A stretch of 64,000 nt of DNA from a bacterium (Candidatus Blackallbacteria) CG13_big_fil_rev_8_21_14_2_50_49_14. GTDB taxonomy: Bacteria; Cyanobacteriota; Sericytochromatia; UBA7694. Made by a program: the position numbers and the translations under genes. The stretch spans positions 1 through 64,000 of the forward strand of contig PFGG01000035.1 in NCBI GenBank assembly GCA_002783405.1, written 5' to 3'. The number at the start of each line of letters is the position of its first letter. Within the stretch, counting starts at the first letter, position 1. Below are positions 60,445-64,000 of the stretch, piece by piece. The notes beneath the pieces are model-generated. The model ran no database searches. It saw nothing but the letters and a program-made list of their open reading frames with translations, and was not told where the DNA came from.

Positions 60445-62337
60445 ATGAGTACAAACCACAACGAAGTCTTCCATCTCGCCATTAACGCACATCGCCAGGG
60501 TGCTCTCAATAGGGCTTACCAGCTTTATCACATGCTGCTTGAGCAAAATATTCAAAATGCAGATCTTTTTCATTTGTTTGGCTCCCTGCTCTTGCAACTC
60601 AATCAACTCCCCCAGGCCATTGCCCGGATTGAGCAGGCCATTGTTCTGAATCCGGGCAGGCCTGATTTTTTCAACAGTTTGGGCCTGGCCTACCAAACCC
60701 ATGGCGATTTAGAGCCTGCCCAAAAAGCTTTTGAGCAAGCCATTCGGCTTGAACCCGATTATTTTGCAGGACTGGTCAATCTGGGGAATTTTTATTTTTT
60801 GACCAAACAAAACGAAAAGGCCCTGAGCATTTACCAACAAGCGCTCAGTCTTTCGCCCGATCATGTCCAGTTAAACTATCAGATCGCCTTGCTCTTACGC
60901 CAGATGGAGCATTACCATGCAGCCGATCAGGTTCTAAGAAAATTGGTACTTTTAGCCCCTGGGTTTACAGAGGCCTGGTTTAAACTGGCCCTGAATACCC
61001 TGGCCCGTGCAAAACCCGAAGAAGCGCTTGCATTTTTTGAAAAAACACTGGCTCAAAATGCCGACTCGCCTGAATATATCCGAGAATACATGATCTGTTT
61101 ACAGGCCATCGCAGATTTAGACGTCCAGGAAAAAACCAAAGCCATGGCCTATTGGCAGACCTTGGTTGAAAAAAGAGCCAAAGGTTCCCCTCCCGATTTC
61201 AGCACCCATGATCGTCAGGCAAAACGAAAATTAAAGATTGGCTATATTTCTTCGAATTTTTGTGCGCATTCCTCCTCAAGCATGATGAAACCGCTTTTTC
61301 AGCACTTTTCAGCCGATCAATTTGAGATTACCGCCTATTCCTCTGTGAAAACCCCCGATGAGCTGACCCGCTTTTATCAAGGCCGTGCAGATCACTGGCG
61401 TGAGATTCAGGGGCTGAGCGACTCAGCCATTGCCCATCTGATTCAAGCCGACACCCTCGATATTCTCGTGGACCTGAACGGCCCCACCGCCAATAACCAT
61501 TTCATGAGTTTTATTGACAAACCCGCACCCATTCAGGTCACCGGGCTGGCGTTTGGAAGCACTTCGGGCATTCCAGCCATGGATTATTGCTTTACGGATC
61601 AGTATCTGGCCCCACAAGACAGCCAAAAAATATACACCGAAAAAATTCATTACCTGCCGATCGCCTTTAATTGGAGCCCCCCTGACTTTGAAGCGGAACC
61701 AGCCCCAGCGCCCTTTGAAAAAAACCACTGGCTCACCTTTGGCAGCGGCAATAAACTCTTTAAACACAATCAAAAGGTCATTCAGGTCTGGGCTGAAATC
61801 CTCAAACAGGTTCCCCACAGCCGTTTAGCGCTCAAAACAGGGGGTCTGGACGAAATTGCCACACAGCAAGAAATACGGGCACAATTCCAGGCTTTGGGGA
61901 TTGAAACAGAGCGTATTCAGCTCCAGGGCAATACCGATCACGATCAACATCTCGCCTTCTATAAAAGCCTGGATATTGCCCTCGACCCTTTCCCCTATGA
62001 CGGAGGTGTCACCACCTGTGAAACGCTTTGGATGGGCGTACCCGTGATTGTTTTTGCTGCCCCCAATGGACAAAGAGGTGGTGTCACCATTCTCAGGCAA
62101 ATGGGCTTATCACAATGTCTTGCCCATTCTTATGCCGAATACATTGATTTGGCAGTGCACTATGCCAGCCACCCTCAGGAATTGCTTACGCTGAGAAAAG
62201 GCCTCAGAACACAGTTGCTCAATTCACCCGTCTGCGATCAGAAAAAATTTCTCGCTTCGATTGAAACAGCCTACCAGAGCTTCTGGAAAACCTGGCTCGA
62301 AACCAAGCATCAAAATTCTGCTTCAGCTTTTCACTAA
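60445..62337 (+). CDS. TPR protein with O-GlcNAc-transferase-like (GT41) domain
   Basis: A 630-residue cytoplasmic protein with N-terminal TPRs (about 1-215) and a GT41/SPINDLY C-terminal domain (about 245-610). Conserved elements: 'LKIGYISSNFCAHSS' with the His of the active-site strand, 'LTFGSGNKLFKHNQKVIQVWAEILKQVP' containing the UDP-contacting Lys, and 'PYDGGVTTCETLWMGVPVI', the nucleotide-sugar loop. In the usual ILVDLxGHT motif the His is Pro here (DLNGPT), and the following Arg is missing too. Start at 60445 was chosen for AAAGGT at 60432-60437; the longer frames at 60409 and 60439 lack support. It would glycosylate protein Ser/Thr if active. Confidence 0.85.
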   Translation: MSTNHNEVFHLAINAHRQGALNRAYQLYHMLLEQNIQNADLFHLFGSLLLQLNQLPQAIARIEQAIVLNPGRPDFFNSLGLAYQTHGDLEPAQKAFEQAIRLEPDYFAGLVNLGNFYFLTKQNEKALSIYQQALSLSPDHVQLNYQIALLLRQMEHYHAADQVLRKLVLLAPGFTEAWFKLALNTLARAKPEEALAFFEKTLAQNADSPEYIREYMICLQAIADLDVQEKTKAMAYWQTLVEKRAKGSPPDFSTHDRQAKRKLKIGYISSNFCAHSSSSMMKPLFQHFSADQFEITAYSSVKTPDELTRFYQGRADHWREIQGLSDSAIAHLIQADTLDILVDLNGPTANNHFMSFIDKPAPIQVTGLAFGSTSGIPAMDYCFTDQYLAPQDSQKIYTEKIHYLPIAFNWSPPDFEAEPAPAPFEKNHWLTFGSGNKLFKHNQKVIQVWAEILKQVPHSRLALKTGGLDEIATQQEIRAQFQALGIETERIQLQGNTDHDQHLAFYKSLDIALDPFPYDGGVTTCETLWMGVPVIVFAAPNGQRGGVTILRQMGLSQCLAHSYAEYIDLAVHYASHPQELLTLRKGLRTQLLNSPVCDQKKFLASIETAYQSFWKTWLETKHQNSASAFH

Positions 62338-62376
62338 AACCTGTGCTGAGCGATATCCTCTTGCGCTCAGTCCTGG

Positions 62377-62382
62377 TATCAT
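62377..62382 (+). promoter_or_regulatory. Extended -10 TGGTATCAT of glycogen phosphorylase gene
   Basis: TATCAT preceded by TGG lies 32 bases upstream of the ATG at 62415. Confidence 0.5.
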
Positions 62383-62414
62383 TCACATAGACTCAACCCG
62401 AGGGGGAAAAACCC

Positions 62415-64000
62415 ATGCCCACCACTCAATTCAATCCAGCCCATCCCAACAGTCAAGACCTGGCTAACGAACTGCGCGAATCCTTTGTCCGCAATATTCA
62501 CCACACCCTGGCAAAAGACGCTTACTCCGCTGTGCGCTGGGATCTCTTTCACGCTACAGCTCTCAGCGCGCGCGAACGCATGGTCGATCAATGGCTGCAA
62601 ACCTTGCAAAGTTATTACCACCAGGATGTCAAACGCGTCTATTATCTCTCGCTCGAATTCCTGATCGGGCGCTCACTCAGCAATACCCTGCTCAATCTGG
62701 GCCTGCAGACCCAAATGGGCCAAGCCCTTCAGGAAATCCAGTTGAATCTCAGTGAAGTTGAGGAATCAGAATGGGACGCTGGCCTGGGAAATGGCGGCTT
62801 GGGGCGTCTGGCAGCCTGTTACCTTGATTCAATGGCCAATACCGGCATTCCCGGCTATGGCTACGGCATTCGCTATGAATACGGCATTTTCTTTCAACAT
62901 ATTCGCAATGGCTATCAGGTCGAAACCCCTGACAACTGGCTGCGCTATGGCAATCCCTGGGAGTTTCCCCGCCCGGAATTTCTCTACCCCGTGCATTTTT
63001 ACGGCCGGGTACGTGAATACCACGATGACTCTGGTCGTCTGCGCCATGAATGGGTCGATACAGAATCCGTCATGGCCATGGCCTATGACACGCCCGTTCC
63101 TGGCTTTGAAAATGGTGTTGTCAACACCATGCGCCTATGGTCTGCCAAGTCAACGCGTGAATTTGATCTTGAGTATTTCAACAGTGGCGATTATATCAAC
63201 GCCGTGGCCCATAAAAACGAAAGTGAAAACATTTCCAAAGTTCTCTACCCCAACGACAATACCCTGCATGGCCGTGAATTGCGTCTGAAGCAAGAGTATT
63301 TCTTTGTTTGCGCTACTCTGCAAGATATTTTCCGGCGCTATCTCAAAGCCCATGAAGGTTTTGAGGCCTTTCCCGACAAAGTTGCCATTCAAATGAATGA
63401 TACCCATCCCGCCCTCACCGTCGCTGAACTGATGCGTCTGTTCGTAGATAAATACCACCTGCCCTGGGAAAAAGCCTGGGATCTTACCACCCGCACCCTG
63501 GCCTATACCAACCACACAGTCATGCCTGAAGCCCTTGAAAAATGGTCTGTTCCCATGCTCGAACGCCTCTTGCCCCGCCATTTGGAAATCATTTACGAAA
63601 TCAACCGGCGCTTTTTAGAAACGGTTTATCTCAAAGCCCCTGACGAACCCGCGCTGCTGAACCAGGTTTCAATTATTGAAGAAGGATTGGAAAAAAAGGT
63701 ACGCATGGCCCATTTGGCCTTTGTGGGAAGCCACCGTGTCAATGGCGTTTCAGCCCTGCATTCCGAAATTCTGAAAAACCAAATTTTCAAAGATTTTCAC
63801 AGCCTGGATCGCAAAAAACTGACCAATGTCACCAATGGCATCACCCAACGCCGCTGGCTGCTGCAATGCAATCCAGAATTGGCAAATCTGATCAATCGCA
63901 AACAGGGCAAGGGCTGGCTGCGCGATCTCAGCCAGCTCAAGCGACTCTTGAAATACGAAACCGATCAGGATTTTCTGCAGGAATTGCGTGAAATCAAGCT
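62415..64000 (+). CDS. glgP: Glycogen/alpha-glucan phosphorylase, truncated by window end
   Basis: The first 528 residues of a GT35 phosphorylase, which releases glucose-1-phosphate from alpha-1,4-glucans in the cytoplasm. Family blocks: 'VYYLSLEFLIGRSLSNTLLNL' (about 76-96), 'WDAGLGNGGLGRLAACYLDSMA' (about 119-140), 'YGYGIRYEYGIF', 'IQMNDTHPALTVAELMR' (about 327-343), 'TNHTVMPEALEKW' and 'NVTNGITQRRW' (about 472-482). All are intact. The PLP-binding lysine and C-terminal half lie beyond 64000. AGGGGGAA precedes the ATG by about 6 bases, and an extended -10 lies upstream. Full-length enzymes are about 800-850 residues. Confidence 0.93.
   Translation, partial: MPTTQFNPAHPNSQDLANELRESFVRNIHHTLAKDAYSAVRWDLFHATALSARERMVDQWLQTLQSYYHQDVKRVYYLSLEFLIGRSLSNTLLNLGLQTQMGQALQEIQLNLSEVEESEWDAGLGNGGLGRLAACYLDSMANTGIPGYGYGIRYEYGIFFQHIRNGYQVETPDNWLRYGNPWEFPRPEFLYPVHFYGRVREYHDDSGRLRHEWVDTESVMAMAYDTPVPGFENGVVNTMRLWSAKSTREFDLEYFNSGDYINAVAHKNESENISKVLYPNDNTLHGRELRLKQEYFFVCATLQDIFRRYLKAHEGFEAFPDKVAIQMNDTHPALTVAELMRLFVDKYHLPWEKAWDLTTRTLAYTNHTVMPEALEKWSVPMLERLLPRHLEIIYEINRRFLETVYLKAPDEPALLNQVSIIEEGLEKKVRMAHLAFVGSHRVNGVSALHSEILKNQIFKDFHSLDRKKLTNVTNGITQRRWLLQCNPELANLINRKQGKGWLRDLSQLKRLLKYETDQDFLQELREIK

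Noticed and set aside
62346-62370. Hairpin CTGAGCG...CGCTCAG after the OGT-like gene as a terminator
   Set aside because: Only a 7-bp stem with no T-run; it overlaps the promoter region of the next gene, so its role is unclear.

Overview
The window is a gene-dense bacterial chromosome segment of about 64 kb with moderate GC content, coding on both strands. It has no rRNA, tRNA, CRISPR array or insertion sequence that I can see. The cell envelope is Gram-negative-like: there are many lipobox signal peptides, two predicted outer-membrane beta-barrels (one protein ending in Phe), and a CmoB tRNA-modification enzyme. Abundant TPR proteins, Hanks-type Ser/Thr kinases with Cache sensors, and lipoproteins with long Pro/Ala/Ser linkers suggest an uncultured, non-photosynthetic lineage, perhaps a Sericytochromatia/Blackallbacteria-like relative of Cyanobacteria. 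That placement is an inference from style, not from a marker gene.

Region by region. 1-1.6 kb: two AT-richer hypothetical genes, one DUF6348-like. 1.7-6.5 kb: a YigZ/IMPACT protein, then two overlapping Ser/Thr kinase receptors. 6.5-17.3 kb: a GH5-like glycosidase diverging from a flippase-like membrane protein, then a tightly overlapping trio (TPR-beta-barrel, GT-C-like membrane protein, giant TPR protein) resembling exopolysaccharide assembly. 17.6-24.3 kb: GT4 glycosyltransferase, large beta-propeller lipoprotein, TylF-like methyltransferase, TPR protein, tandem DUF2283-like protein. 24.4-30.5 kb, minus strand: two paralogous lipoproteins, an XRE-TPR regulator and a vWFA lipoprotein in one apparent operon, plus a small secreted protein. 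30.8-35.5 kb: HflX, a GT2-like protein lacking the DxD motif, a HEAT-repeat membrane protein and a small membrane protein. 35.6-43 kb: a pseudo-5'-nucleotidase fused to a barrel, a degenerate phosphotransferase-like protein, a 7TM histidine kinase and a cysteine synthase. 43-48 kb, minus strand: FliI-type ATPase, TPR protein, clostripain-like lipoprotein. 48-52 kb: Pro-rich lipoprotein, CmoB, a 43-residue Cys-rich metallothionein-like peptide coupled to a CorE-like ECF sigma factor, and an EF-hand lipoprotein. 52-57.5 kb, minus strand: acetyl-CoA synthetase, 2-oxoacid dehydrogenase E1alpha/E1beta/E2 and an acyl carrier protein, all overlapping, behind a perfect FNR-type box. 57.6-64 kb: choice-of-anchor lipoprotein, fatty-acid desaturase, nitroreductase, OGT-like TPR protein and the start of a glycogen phosphorylase.

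Themes: stop/start overlaps (ATGA, TGATG, TAATG) chain genes into operons. Several genes have a -10 hexamer only 6-7 bases before the ATG, which implies leaderless mRNAs. The systems most worth following up are the metal-sensing sigma factor/Cys-rich peptide pair, the TPR-barrel/GT-C operon, the E1-E2-ACP operon without E3, and the lipoprotein/XRE/vWFA operon.
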